Source of the DNA: Roseomonas rosulenta
Lineage (GTDB): Bacteria > Pseudomonadota > Alphaproteobacteria > Acetobacterales > Acetobacteraceae
Direction: 5' to 3'
NCBI RefSeq assembly: GCF_016106005.1
Contig: NZ_JACADR010000001.1
Coordinates: 49,036-113,035, forward strand
DNA length: 64,000 nucleotides
Made by a program: the position numbers and the translations under genes. Below the pieces are notes generated by a model that saw only the letters and a list, made by a program, of their open reading frames with translations, searched no databases and was not told the DNA's origin. This document shows, piece after piece, positions 52,369 through 60,459 of this stretch (positions are counted from its first letter, which is position 1; every line of letters begins with the position of its first letter).

Positions 52369-55062
52369 TCATTGAAAAAGCCAATTCAAATCTGACCCAA
52401 ACCCACTCTGCTGTAACACGGAGTTGATTTCATTAGAATTGGTGATGAATCTTTGAGATTCAGGTGTAAGAGATCCTAAAACTAGTAGGCCATCGTGAAA
52501 TACTAAATACTCAATCTCGCCCAAAAGATCTTTACCTTCGTCCTTGCCCTCTACAGACCAAAAACTTTTTTGCTGACCTACTGGAACTCTTGCGTTAAGC
52601 GGGGCACCCTTAAGTGATGCAAACGAAATGTAATCAATTGTGTATTCATTCCGCAGTCCGTCATAGACTGCTACATCGTTGTCTTTGCCCCCGATGAGTG
52701 TATCATTTCCGCCGCCTCCAAGAAAAATATCGTTGTCACGACCGCCATTTATTGAATCATTTCCTCCACCGCCTGAGAATATATCTTCAGTTAGGCCGCC
52801 ATTAAGCGTATCAGCTCCCTCGCTGCCAACCAGCATCGTCAAACTATAGGAAGTTAGATCTCTTGTATTAGTCTCGCCAAAATACGGCGAGGCTTCAAAG
52901 TAAAAATTAGAAAATGTATCCGCTATATATGCAAATTTCTCGGCATAAGAGCTCGTATTGTCTCGGCTGAATCCATCGGCGGCATTCGCTATTGAGCCGG
53001 CGGACTGCACATAAAGACCCATGGCGTGTTCTTCAAAAGGGTCAAAGAGACCATTAAGTCCCTCTATTCGTTCAATTATGACGTCGGTTCCATAGAGAAC
53101 GGCATCATCACCAAAAAAATCTCCCTCGCGTCCAGCGACAGGATCTTCATCGTGAATAATATTTACAATACGAACATCTTCCTTATTGATGTTTTGATTT
53201 TCCCAGTCTGCAACGGTGCTCTGATTGGAGCCTGGAGTGCCAAAGGTGAACGCAAGTGTGTTGTCTGCAGAAAATTGATTCTGCCCACCGTAGATATAAT
53301 CATGATAGAATGTTTGAAGCAGTCCGCCTCCCAGACTATGTCCTGACACGATCAACTGCTCGAAGTCCGCATCTTCAGCATACGCCATCACGGCATCCAT
53401 GAAGTTCTTGAAGTCAGCCCAAAGCTCATCCCATCCGAGGAACGCCTGCTGAAGATACTCTAGCGGGTCGTCGGTTCCCCGAAAGGACAGCGCGAGCGTG
53501 GACTTTCCGTCCACCTCACCTTCAAGAAGCAGGGCGCCTGACGCGATAAGCCCAATGATGAAGTCCGACTCGAAACGACCAGTCGTGCCGTCATAGCCTT
53601 CGATAACAGCGCCCGCCGCGAGGTCGAGGTTGGCCGCGCTAACCGGTCGCCATCCGCTATCCAGCAGAGCCGTGTATGCTTCCTGGCGCGCGGCCGTATC
53701 CGGAAGGTAAGCAGCAGTCGCAAGCGCCGCCGCGACGATCAATGGGTGATCCCCGGAAAGATCAATGCTCGAAAGCTCGATCGCCTTGACCTCCGGAAGA
53801 GGTGGCGGCGGTGGCGGAGGCTCCGCCGTATCGATACGGAAGACCGATGCCTTGATATTGAACCTAAAAGGATCATCCAACGCTCCGCTAGCGTCGCTCC
53901 ACGTGATCACGAAATCGCTATTGGTCAGCGCGGTCACCGAGGGATCAACTTGTGCTCCTACAGTCAGGGTATTCACTAGGAACTCGCCGCCAACCTTTGC
54001 GCCGTTAACGTCGAACACCTGCGCCTTGATGCTCCAATCGTCCAGATCGCCCAGCGTTCTGCTTCGATCCTCCCATGCCACAACAAAGCCCCCATTCGGA
54101 AGCGCGGTCACCGCAGGATCAAGCTGTTGGCCGGCCGTCTCAGTATTGACCAGGAATTCGCTGCCCACCTTCGCGCCACCGGCGTCAAACACCTGCGCCT
54201 TGATGCTGGTTTGGTCCGCATCGCCCAGGGTGCCGCTCCAGTCTTGCCATGTCACCACGAAGCCACCATTCGACAGCGCAGCGACTGAGGGGGCCTCCTG
54301 ACTGCTTGCGGTCTCAGTATTGACCAGAAACTCGCTGCCCACCTTCGCGCCACTGGCGTCAAATACCTGCGCCTTGACGCTCTGCGGGAACATGGGGCCT
54401 ATCCGGCCGCTCGTGTCGCCCAAAGTGCCGCTATAGTCATCCCATGTCACCACGAAGCCGCCATTTGACAGTGCCGCAACAGAAGGCCGCGTTTGATCCA
54501 TGGCAGTCTGGGTATTGACCAGGAACTCGCTGCCCACCTTCGCACCGCTGGCGTCGAACACCTGCGCCTTGACGCTTTGGAACTCCGCATCGCCAAGCGT
54601 TCCGCTGTAGTCGTACCATGTCACCACGAAGCCGCCGCCCGAGAGCGCGGTCACAGCGGGGTCCCTCTGTTGGCTGCCTGTTTCCGTGTTCACAACGAAC
54701 TCACCACCCAACTTCGCACCACTGGCGCTGAAGACCTGCGCCTTGATGTCCCAAAAGCCACTTGTGTCTTCCCACGTCACCACGAATCCGCCGTTCTGCA
54801 GCGCGGTCACAGAAGGCGACATCTGACTATCGACCGTCTGAGTATTAACCAAGAACTCGCTGCCTACCTTCGCGCCGCTGGCGCTGAAAATTTGCGCCTT
54901 GATGCTAAGGAGGCTAGCATCCCCCAGCGTGCCACTTGAATCTTGCCATGTTACAACGAAATCGCCATTCGACAGAGTGGTCACCGAAGAATCAAACTGT
55001 CCGCCTACGGTCTGAGTGTTGACTAAAAACTCATTGACGATCTTCTGCATTGTGCCGGACAT
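52369..55062 (-). CDS. RTX-type secreted lipase with seven N-terminal repeats
   Basis: An 897-residue exported protein. Residues ~10-410 are seven imperfect copies of a ~58-residue unit (EFLVNTQT..., FVVTW-D-S, KAQVFDASGAKVGS). A Pro-rich linker (PPPPPPPLPEV) leads to a class 3 lipase with the nucleophile in SGHSLGGG (about residue 574). Two RTX calcium motifs (FSGGGGNDSINGG, FLGGGGNDTLIGG; about residues 755-795) and a hydrophobic C-terminus suit type I secretion. The repeat part is GC-normal, while the lipase/RTX part is much more AT-rich, so it looks like a composite, horizontally acquired gene. No secretion genes are nearby. Confidence 0.9.
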   Translation of the reverse strand: MSGTMQKIVNEFLVNTQTVGGQFDSSVTTLSNGDFVVTWQDSSGTLGDASLLSIKAQIFSASGAKVGSEFLVNTQTVDSQMSPSVTALQNGGFVVTWEDTSGFWDIKAQVFSASGAKLGGEFVVNTETGSQQRDPAVTALSGGGFVVTWYDYSGTLGDAEFQSVKAQVFDASGAKVGSEFLVNTQTAMDQTRPSVAALSNGGFVVTWDDYSGTLGDTSGRIGPMFPQSVKAQVFDASGAKVGSEFLVNTETASSQEAPSVAALSNGGFVVTWQDWSGTLGDADQTSIKAQVFDAGGAKVGSEFLVNTETAGQQLDPAVTALPNGGFVVAWEDRSRTLGDLDDWSIKAQVFDVNGAKVGGEFLVNTLTVGAQVDPSVTALTNSDFVITWSDASGALDDPFRFNIKASVFRIDTAEPPPPPPPLPEVKAIELSSIDLSGDHPLIVAAALATAAYLPDTAARQEAYTALLDSGWRPVSAANLDLAAGAVIEGYDGTTGRFESDFIIGLIASGALLLEGEVDGKSTLALSFRGTDDPLEYLQQAFLGWDELWADFKNFMDAVMAYAEDADFEQLIVSGHSLGGGLLQTFYHDYIYGGQNQFSADNTLAFTFGTPGSNQSTVADWENQNINKEDVRIVNIIHDEDPVAGREGDFFGDDAVLYGTDVIIERIEGLNGLFDPFEEHAMGLYVQSAGSIANAADGFSRDNTSSYAEKFAYIADTFSNFYFEASPYFGETNTRDLTSYSLTMLVGSEGADTLNGGLTEDIFSGGGGNDSINGGRDNDIFLGGGGNDTLIGGKDNDVAVYDGLRNEYTIDYISFASLKGAPLNARVPVGQQKSFWSVEGKDEGKDLLGEIEYLVFHDGLLVLGSLTPESQRFITNSNEINSVLQQSGFGSDLNWLFQ

Positions 55063-55436
55063 ACTGCAGCTCCGTCGAAGGATGAATTGGCGAGGTTACT
55101 TTGTTCTCGCACGGTGTTGCGCGCTGCTGCCCTTGTCAAGCAATCAGTGATTGCAAAAGATGATCCGTCTACGGCTGGACAGTTTGCAAGAGCCGCTAGC
55201 CTGGAACATTCATGAAGGAGCGGAATGGGGCGCCGAGGGCATTCGGTGACGTGTCAGGGCGAGGAGCGTGCGCGCGTCGTTGACGCCGGCGTGATGGGCG
55301 TTGATGGAGTGCGGGTCGCGGGTCTGTCGGGTTTCGGTTCGTGGGCCTCGAGCGGGGCATCCGCCCCAATTGTCAGCAGGTGAGCCGCGGCAGACGTTTG
55401 AGCGCGAGGCGCAGGATGACCTTTTCGGGACAGGTG
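55063..55436. other. Upstream region of the lipase gene, before the IS256 relic
   Basis: 374 bases. The part next to the lipase start is AT-richer and should hold its promoter, but I could not settle on hexamers. The part nearer 55436 is GC-rich and shows no recognisable coding similarity. It may be debris from the insertion that left the transposase fragment. Confidence 0.4.
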
Positions 55437-55676
55437 TTGAACGCCAAGCTGCGCCGCGCTGTGCGTGCCAGGGGCCATTTCCCCACCGACGAGGCTGCCC
55501 AGAAGCTGCTGTTTGTTGTCTTGAGAAGGATCGAGAAGGAATGGACCATTCCCCTGCGGAAATGGTCTATGGCCAAGGCCCAGTTCGCCGTTCTGTTCGG
55601 CGAACCCTTCACCAAAGCCATGGCCTGACCGTGTTGTTCAACAGACCGGTCATACACGGAATTCACGACAGTCCCT
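55437..55676 (+). pseudogene. IS256-family transposase C-terminal relic and IS end
   Basis: Codons 55437-55628 give LNAKLRRAVRARGHFPTDEA, then KWSMAKAQFAVLFGEPFTKAMA, the conserved C-terminus of IS256-family (MULE-like) transposases. All of the protein upstream of this block is missing. The stretch after the stop (55629-55676), including GGAATTCACGACAGTCCC, resembles the terminal inverted repeat of such elements. It records an old insertion and deletion beside the lipase gene. Confidence 0.75.
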
Positions 55677-55786
55677 GTCGCAGCCGAATCCTATGGCCGT
55701 TCAATGGGTTGCACCATGCCCGCCAGCCCCCGCGATGAATTTTCCAGGTTAGCTAGTCTGGGCGCCGCCAGTCCAGGAGCCGCGCC

Positions 55787-56194
55787 TCACCCCTGCATCC
55801 GCCTAACCACCTCATCCAGCGTCAGCCGACGACGCGTGTGCGCGTCGCGGAGATCGCCCGCTGAGTCCACGATCAGCACCAGCGCATCGCCGCGCGGATG
55901 CTCCACGACACCGAGCATGACGGTAGCGCCCTGCGCTTCCTTCACGAGCGCGACACGCCAGTCGGGACCGCGAAGCGGGCGCGCGATGTGTCGGCGCAGC
56001 AGTTCCGCCGCGTAGCAGTCGACGGCACGCCAAACCTGGGGCGACGGCTCGCGCCGTGCCTTGATCGGCGGCGCGAAGGGCGCGGCAGAGCGCGGTACGA
56101 GTCGGTACGACGCGGCGATAGCGGCGGCAGCGGCCCGTTTCGCCCGCTGCTGGCTGTGCAGGCGTGCGGTGCGTCCGAACGGATCGTAGGACAT
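55787..56194 (-). CDS. Hypothetical protein
   Basis: A 135-residue basic protein from the ATG at 56194 (MSYDPFGRTARLHSQQRAKR). A helical N-terminal part is followed by a beta-type segment (WRVALVKEAQGATVMLGVVEHPRGDALVLIVDSAGDLRD). It is the last of three small leftward genes between the IS relic and the inverted repeat at 57.3 kb. No family recognised. Confidence 0.6.
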   Translation of the reverse strand: MSYDPFGRTARLHSQQRAKRAAAAAIAASYRLVPRSAAPFAPPIKARREPSPQVWRAVDCYAAELLRRHIARPLRGPDWRVALVKEAQGATVMLGVVEHPRGDALVLIVDSAGDLRDAHTRRRLTLDEVVRRMQG

Positions 56195-56210
56195 GGAGGT
56201 TCTCCTTCGC

Positions 56211-56486
56211 TCAGGTGCGCGACGAGGCGCTGGGGTTGAGAGCATTCGCAATCCGGCGTGCCGGGCGGTCGCTACCGCTGTCGCGGCGGATCGCGGCTTC
56301 GGCACGTGTGGCGGCGACCTCGGCGCGCGTGGCATTGAAGTCGGCCCGCAAGACGGCGATCTCCGCCTGCAACTGCGCCTTCGCCATGGCGATCTCTTCG
56401 CCGACGAAGATGCGAATCGCGACGATCATTGCCTCATCGCGAGGCATCAGGGTGTCCACGAGGACGTCGTCACTTGGTGAAGTCAT
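56211..56486 (-). CDS. Small coiled-coil protein
   Basis: A 91-residue protein (MTSPSDDVLVDTLMPRDEAM...) with a heptad-rich stretch (AMAKAQLQAEIAVLRADFNATRAEVAATRAEAAI), strongly predicted coiled coil. It overlaps the end of the 247-residue gene by 17 bases and precedes the 135-residue gene. It could be a structural or regulatory adaptor; function unknown. Confidence 0.6.
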   Translation of the reverse strand: MTSPSDDVLVDTLMPRDEAMIVAIRIFVGEEIAMAKAQLQAEIAVLRADFNATRAEVAATRAEAAIRRDSGSDRPARRIANALNPSASSRT

Positions 56487-57213
56487 TGCGGTTCTCCCTC
56501 GTGGGCTTGGGCTGAAGCTTCGGGGCGTCGTTGCTGCGATGGATGATCAGGACGGCGGCACCGCTCGTATTCCGCGCGTATCGCGCCGGCGGCGCGAGAT
56601 AGTCGGCGATGCAGCCGGCGATGGCGGCGAGGTGCGTGTCGATGGGTTCGCCGGCACCGAGCGGCCAGCGGGTCCAGTCGCGGACCGACGGAGCGGAAGT
56701 GCCGAGCAGCGCGCGATGCGCCATGTGCCGCGCGGCGTGCCACGTGGGCCGGGCTTCGTCATCGGGGCACGTCTCGACGACCGCATGGCCGGCGGGGTGC
56801 TCCGCGACCTCCCACAACTCGACCGCCGCGCGGACGATCAGTGCGGCGAGCGCTCGTGCTGAGATGCCGACGTCGTTGTGATGCTGTTCGTCTTCGAGAT
56901 CGACGCCCTGCGTTCCGGCTGCCGGCAGCGTGATCGTGAGGTTCCGCAGGTCGTAGAGCATGTGCCGCGCCCAGGCCGGCCAAAAGCCGTTGGCGCAGAT
57001 CGTGATTCGCGGCAGCGTGGTGATGTTCTGCGGCGGGTCGAAGTGCCGCCAGAGCCTGGTGAGCGTGCGGTCGGCAACGCTCTTCTGGTGCCGAATGGCG
57101 GCGCGCTGGTCGATGGGGACGAGGAAGTCGGGCGGGCTGAAGTTCAGGCGCGGGTGCCGGGGGCCGATGCGGGGAGACGCCGCGGAACCCGGCGGGGCTG
57201 TGGTGGGTGGCAT
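56470..57213 (-). CDS. Hypothetical protein
   Basis: A 247-residue protein from a proposed ATG at 57213 (MPPTTAPPGSAASPRIGPRH). The N-terminus is Pro-rich; the core has FLVPIDQRAAIRHQKSV and helical parts such as ARALAALIVRAAVELWEVAEH. A longer frame begins far upstream inside the inverted repeat and looks non-coding. It is the first of three genes read leftwards from the inverted-repeat region. Confidence 0.55.
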   Translation of the reverse strand: MPPTTAPPGSAASPRIGPRHPRLNFSPPDFLVPIDQRAAIRHQKSVADRTLTRLWRHFDPPQNITTLPRITICANGFWPAWARHMLYDLRNLTITLPAAGTQGVDLEDEQHHNDVGISARALAALIVRAAVELWEVAEHPAGHAVVETCPDDEARPTWHAARHMAHRALLGTSAPSVRDWTRWPLGAGEPIDTHLAAIAGCIADYLAPPARYARNTSGAAVLIIHRSNDAPKLQPKPTRENRNDFTK

Positions 57214-57337
57214 GGGCTGGGTGACCTTCCGGATGGGTCCGCAGCCCAAGCGGCCGGGACCGTCGGATACGTCTCCTGACGCGTGCGCCGAAGCACTGGA
57301 AACCGGCCGGTGGCGGCGTCGAATCCGGAACCGCTTC

Positions 57338-57417
57338 CCCTGCGCCGTGGACCGGTTTTCGGGGCGGCCGGGTGGGAAGGACCGGGGGCGGGGCTGGGAC
57401 CGGTCCACGGCGCAGGG
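57338..57417. repeat. 19-bp perfect inverted repeat in a large gene-free gap
   Basis: CCCTGCGCCGTGGACCGGT (57338-57356) and its exact reverse complement (57399-57417) are separated by 42 bases. The 782-base gap 57214-57995 has no supported gene and lies between divergently oriented genes, so it may hold promoters and a regulatory or DNA-processing site. The spacer is G-rich and could itself fold. Confidence 0.65.
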
Positions 57418-57995
57418 CACGGGGCGCGCGGGGGTATCCATTCCCGCCGATCCCCGGAGCGGCGGGCCGGACCGGGCCGGGACCGTCCGAAGGCCTTGCC
57501 GGGTACGGCGGGCTTCCCGAAAGCGGACACTGCGCCTTGCGGTTTGGCGACCAGTTTAGGCGGTATGCCGACGCGCTGCTGCTTATCCGGATAGTGTGCC
57601 CGTCGCGGATCTATGGGCTACGGCGGCAGAACCGTCCGCGCCTGCCCCGCTGCGCGTGGTCTCGTCACGGGCGCGGCGGGGGAGAGGCGAGTGACATCCA
57701 GCTTCAGCGCGCCGCGCCGCGCTGATCGGCCTGAACATGACCCAGGGCAATCGGTTCCGGTCCATCGCCCTCGCTGCGGATCGGCGCGGACGAGCGCGGC
57801 GTCAGTAACATTTTCCAGCGCCAGCCAAATATGCGGCTTTGGCCTCCTGCCTCCTCAAAGCGCCAGAGAGCCAAACGCTCTTGCATAAGCGATCACGTGA
57901 ATACTCGATACTGGACTATCCGCCACTGGCCAAAAGCGGAACACTAAAAGAGGAGGCGCGGCTAAGGTCTCCACGATTCGCAGGGGAAACGAGCG

Positions 57996-59087
57996 GTGGC
58001 TGAAGACGGAGCTCTTCGCGAGGCATTTGGCCTCGATGGGAACGAGATCATTGTAGCGCAACAAGCGGCACGGGCCTTCCTGGCCACCGCCAAGGACCGC
58101 GCAGCGCGAAACATCCTACAAAGCGCCGCACCCATGACGGCTGATGCGATTCGCAACGAGCTCAATGGACAGTGTTTCAACATGCTGTCGAACGCCGGCC
58201 AATATCTCCTTGTCGGCTTTCACCAGCACAGTCGAGGCGCCATTGAATCGCTTGATGGCTTGCTCACCAATGTGTTCTATGATCCGGTCGCCTTCCGAGA
58301 CCTTCCTGCGTGGTGCCTGCTGTTTGCAGCAAGGCAGGCGTCCGCCACCGTGCAGCTTGATCATTGCCAGAGCCCGAGTTCCGAAAGCCATTTATCGGGC
58401 ATGTTGCTAGCGGCGCTGGGGCAGGCGTGTGAGCAGTGGAGGGCGGTGATTGCGAAACCACTTGCTCGAACCGGCAGCACTCTGTCGTTGCAGCGGATCG
58501 ATCTCTCGATCTTAGGCGGTGAGCAGGCCACCGGTGGTGACTTTGGGCTTGTGCTTGATTTTGATGGGCGCGGCGCCCAGCCGGGACATCAGGCACATGC
58601 TCGAATAGTGCCGCTCGTTTTCCAGGCCAAGCGATATGGCCGCCCTACGGCCGACGTATCCCAACGCCACCCGGTGCGTGGATACCAGCATCACTCATTA
58701 GGGCTGAACGGCTGCGCATCCGCTTACATTTTCTATGAGAATGGTACCAAAAAGGTCCAGCGCCCGTTGCCGCCGTTGGTCAAAGATATCCGCGCGGTCG
58801 CCACGCCAAGCCGGACCAATCCATTACAGGAAAGCGTGGATCTGGCCACATATCTTCTGAAAGCACTCTACGATTTTAAGGCGGCACCGGCAGCCAGTTC
58901 GCCCGAGGAGGCGCTACGTATGCTTTATGCCCAAGCAGACCCGGGCCAGCTCGCTTACCTCGCCGTAATATCTGGCGATGCCAAAGCACATTCTCATTAT
59001 GAAGCCATTCTTGCATCACTTGCTCCAATTTTCCGTGGAGATCTGGATGATCGCGCGATTGAAGGGGAGTCACACGACGGCCGATGA
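57996..59087 (+). CDS. Uncharacterised protein with a possible PD-(D/E)XK nuclease core
   Basis: A 363-residue protein starting at GTG 57996 after an AGGGGA ribosome site. It is less GC-rich than its neighbours and on the opposite strand. The middle has GGDFGLVLDFDGRG, then ARIVPLVFQAKRYG (about residue 208). The D-x(n)-Q-A-K pattern resembles PD-(D/E)XK nucleases with Gln for Glu, as in some restriction enzymes. I do not recognise the family. It is likely a defence or moron cargo gene of the element, which is inference. Confidence 0.65.
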   Translation: MAEDGALREAFGLDGNEIIVAQQAARAFLATAKDRAARNILQSAAPMTADAIRNELNGQCFNMLSNAGQYLLVGFHQHSRGAIESLDGLLTNVFYDPVAFRDLPAWCLLFAARQASATVQLDHCQSPSSESHLSGMLLAALGQACEQWRAVIAKPLARTGSTLSLQRIDLSILGGEQATGGDFGLVLDFDGRGAQPGHQAHARIVPLVFQAKRYGRPTADVSQRHPVRGYQHHSLGLNGCASAYIFYENGTKKVQRPLPPLVKDIRAVATPSRTNPLQESVDLATYLLKALYDFKAAPAASSPEEALRMLYAQADPGQLAYLAVISGDAKAHSHYEAILASLAPIFRGDLDDRAIEGESHDGR

Positions 59088-59234
59088 GTGGTTCAGGTAA
59101 TCGAGCGGGTTACCGGTGAGCACGTAGCCGTCACGGTTCAGGCGGTGATGCGGCGGAGCGTGAAGCGGGAGCGTGATGCGGGAGATCGCAGCGTGGATCA
59201 TCGCTTCGCTGGTACAGGCGTTCAGGCTGCGCAT
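59070..59234 (-). CDS. Small protein coupled to the small terminase
   Basis: A 54-residue ORF (MRSLNACTSEAMIHAAISRI...) whose ATG overlaps the stop of the small terminase gene (TGATG). It ends with an 18-base overlap of the convergent gene at 57996-59087. The coupled start is the only support; it could be a small packaging or capsid modulator, as satellites often carry. Confidence 0.45.
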   Translation of the reverse strand: MRSLNACTSEAMIHAAISRITLPLHAPPHHRLNRDGYVLTGNPLDYLNHSSAVV

Positions 59235-59668
59235 CAGCTGTCGAAACCCGATGTGTCGCTGTCCGTCGTGGTAGCGTGCGCGCGCCACGGCGGCGGAATC
59301 GCGGGTGCCGGATCGCCGCGTAGTGTCGGCACGTCGAACAAGGGCGGAGCCGCCGACTGATCGGCCTCGGCGCGCGCGATGGGCGAGAGGCGCAGGTTGC
59401 GCGCGAGCTTCAGCATCAACTCGACGGCCCGAGTGTAGCTGGTCACCGTTGCGGCGACGGACCGGTCGATCTCCATACGCCGCACTTCGGTGCAGGCAAT
59501 CGCGTAGGCGCTAAGCAGGCGACTGTCCGCGGGGGTGAAGAATCCTGGCCGGGATGCGACCGCCTCGGCGAAGGCGCGCTTCGCGTCCGCGCTCAGATGT
59601 GCGGGAGGATGCAGGTCGGCCGCGGGACGAGGGGCACCACGTCGAAAGTGAGCGCGAAGCTGCGGCAC
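59234..59668 (-). CDS. P27-type phage terminase small subunit
   Basis: A 144-residue protein with the P27 small-terminase pattern: LSADAKRAFAEAVASRPGFFTPADSRLLSAYAIACTEVRR, then VTSYTRAVELMLKLARNLRLSPIARAEAD. The closing LARNLRLSP-ARA block is typical. No large terminase, portal or capsid gene accompanies it. A lone small terminase near an AlpA regulator and helicase is characteristic of phage satellites that redirect a helper's packaging. Confidence 0.8.
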   Translation of the reverse strand: MPQLRAHFRRGAPRPAADLHPPAHLSADAKRAFAEAVASRPGFFTPADSRLLSAYAIACTEVRRMEIDRSVAATVTSYTRAVELMLKLARNLRLSPIARAEADQSAAPPLFDVPTLRGDPAPAIPPPWRAHATTTDSDTSGFDS

Positions 59669-60154
59669 GTTTGTCTTCTCCTGATGATCTGCTGCCAGGG
59701 CGATTTTCCGGGTATTCGCTGAAGGCCGAGTCCCCCCGTCGGTTTGGGTGATCCGAACCAGGTTTCAGACTCCCCCCCTGGGTAAGCCGGCGGGACCGCA
59801 TGCCCCGAAAGCTCCGCCCAACATACCGACGCGCGCGCGAGTTAGGACTGCCCCACATGCGCCGCCTGCTGCTGCTGCACCACGCCGAGGCCGCGCGCAC
59901 GACGGGGGGCAGCCGGGGGCCGCCGCGGTGGCCGGTCCGGCGGGTGCCAGTGGGCTTGGGAGGGCCAGGCAGGGCAGCGCGCCGGGTGGCCGGCGTGACG
60001 GGCCGGGCGGGGTGGCCGGACGTCCTGGCAGGACCTCGCCGGGCGAGCGGGCGCGCATGCCGGCAGGGACTACAAGCCGGAGGGGCCGAGGCAAACTGCG
60101 AGTGCAGGGTGCCGGGTGCCGGGTGAATGCTGGCCGTGGTGCCGTGCGCCGAGG

Positions 60155-60425
60155 CGTGGGTTGCGGCGCGGGCCGGGACGCCCTGGCGTACGTGGGTGGG
60201 TGGGTTTGCCCCCCCTAAAGGGGGGCGTAAACCCACCCACCCACGCCTCCGCCGGCGTCCTGCGTGGGTTGCGTGGATCAGGCGTGGGTTTAGGCGTGGG
60301 TTCCAGAAACCCACGCCGCGGCCTACGGTACACCCTGCCGGCATACGGTGGTCGCGGAACTCCGGCGCTGACACGGTGCCTCTGCCGGCGTGGGTTGCGT
60401 GGGTTCCCCCATGCCGGCGTGGGTT
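60155..60425. repeat. CGTGGGTT iteron array, candidate origin of the right-hand element
   Basis: CGTGGGTT occurs at 60155, 60263, 60283, 60295, 60389, 60398 and 60418, with one inverted copy at 60308. The repeats surround a long hairpin (60191-60245) and lie in the 791-base gene-free gap (59669-60459) between the small terminase and the helicase. The layout parallels the TGCGCCACTG array downstream of the prophage primase-helicase. Confidence 0.7.
60191..60245. repeat. 17-bp perfect-stem hairpin within the iteron array
   Basis: CGTGGGTGGGTGGGTTT pairs exactly with AAACCCACCCACCCACG. The 21-base centre contains opposed C and G runs (7 C and 6 G around TAAA), so a much longer stem is possible. 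The G-rich strand could also adopt a quadruplex. It could be an origin unwinding element or a strong terminator of the helicase operon. Confidence 0.65.
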
Positions 60426-60459
60426 GCGTGGTTCACCCCCAGCACCCGGCCCGCACCGA

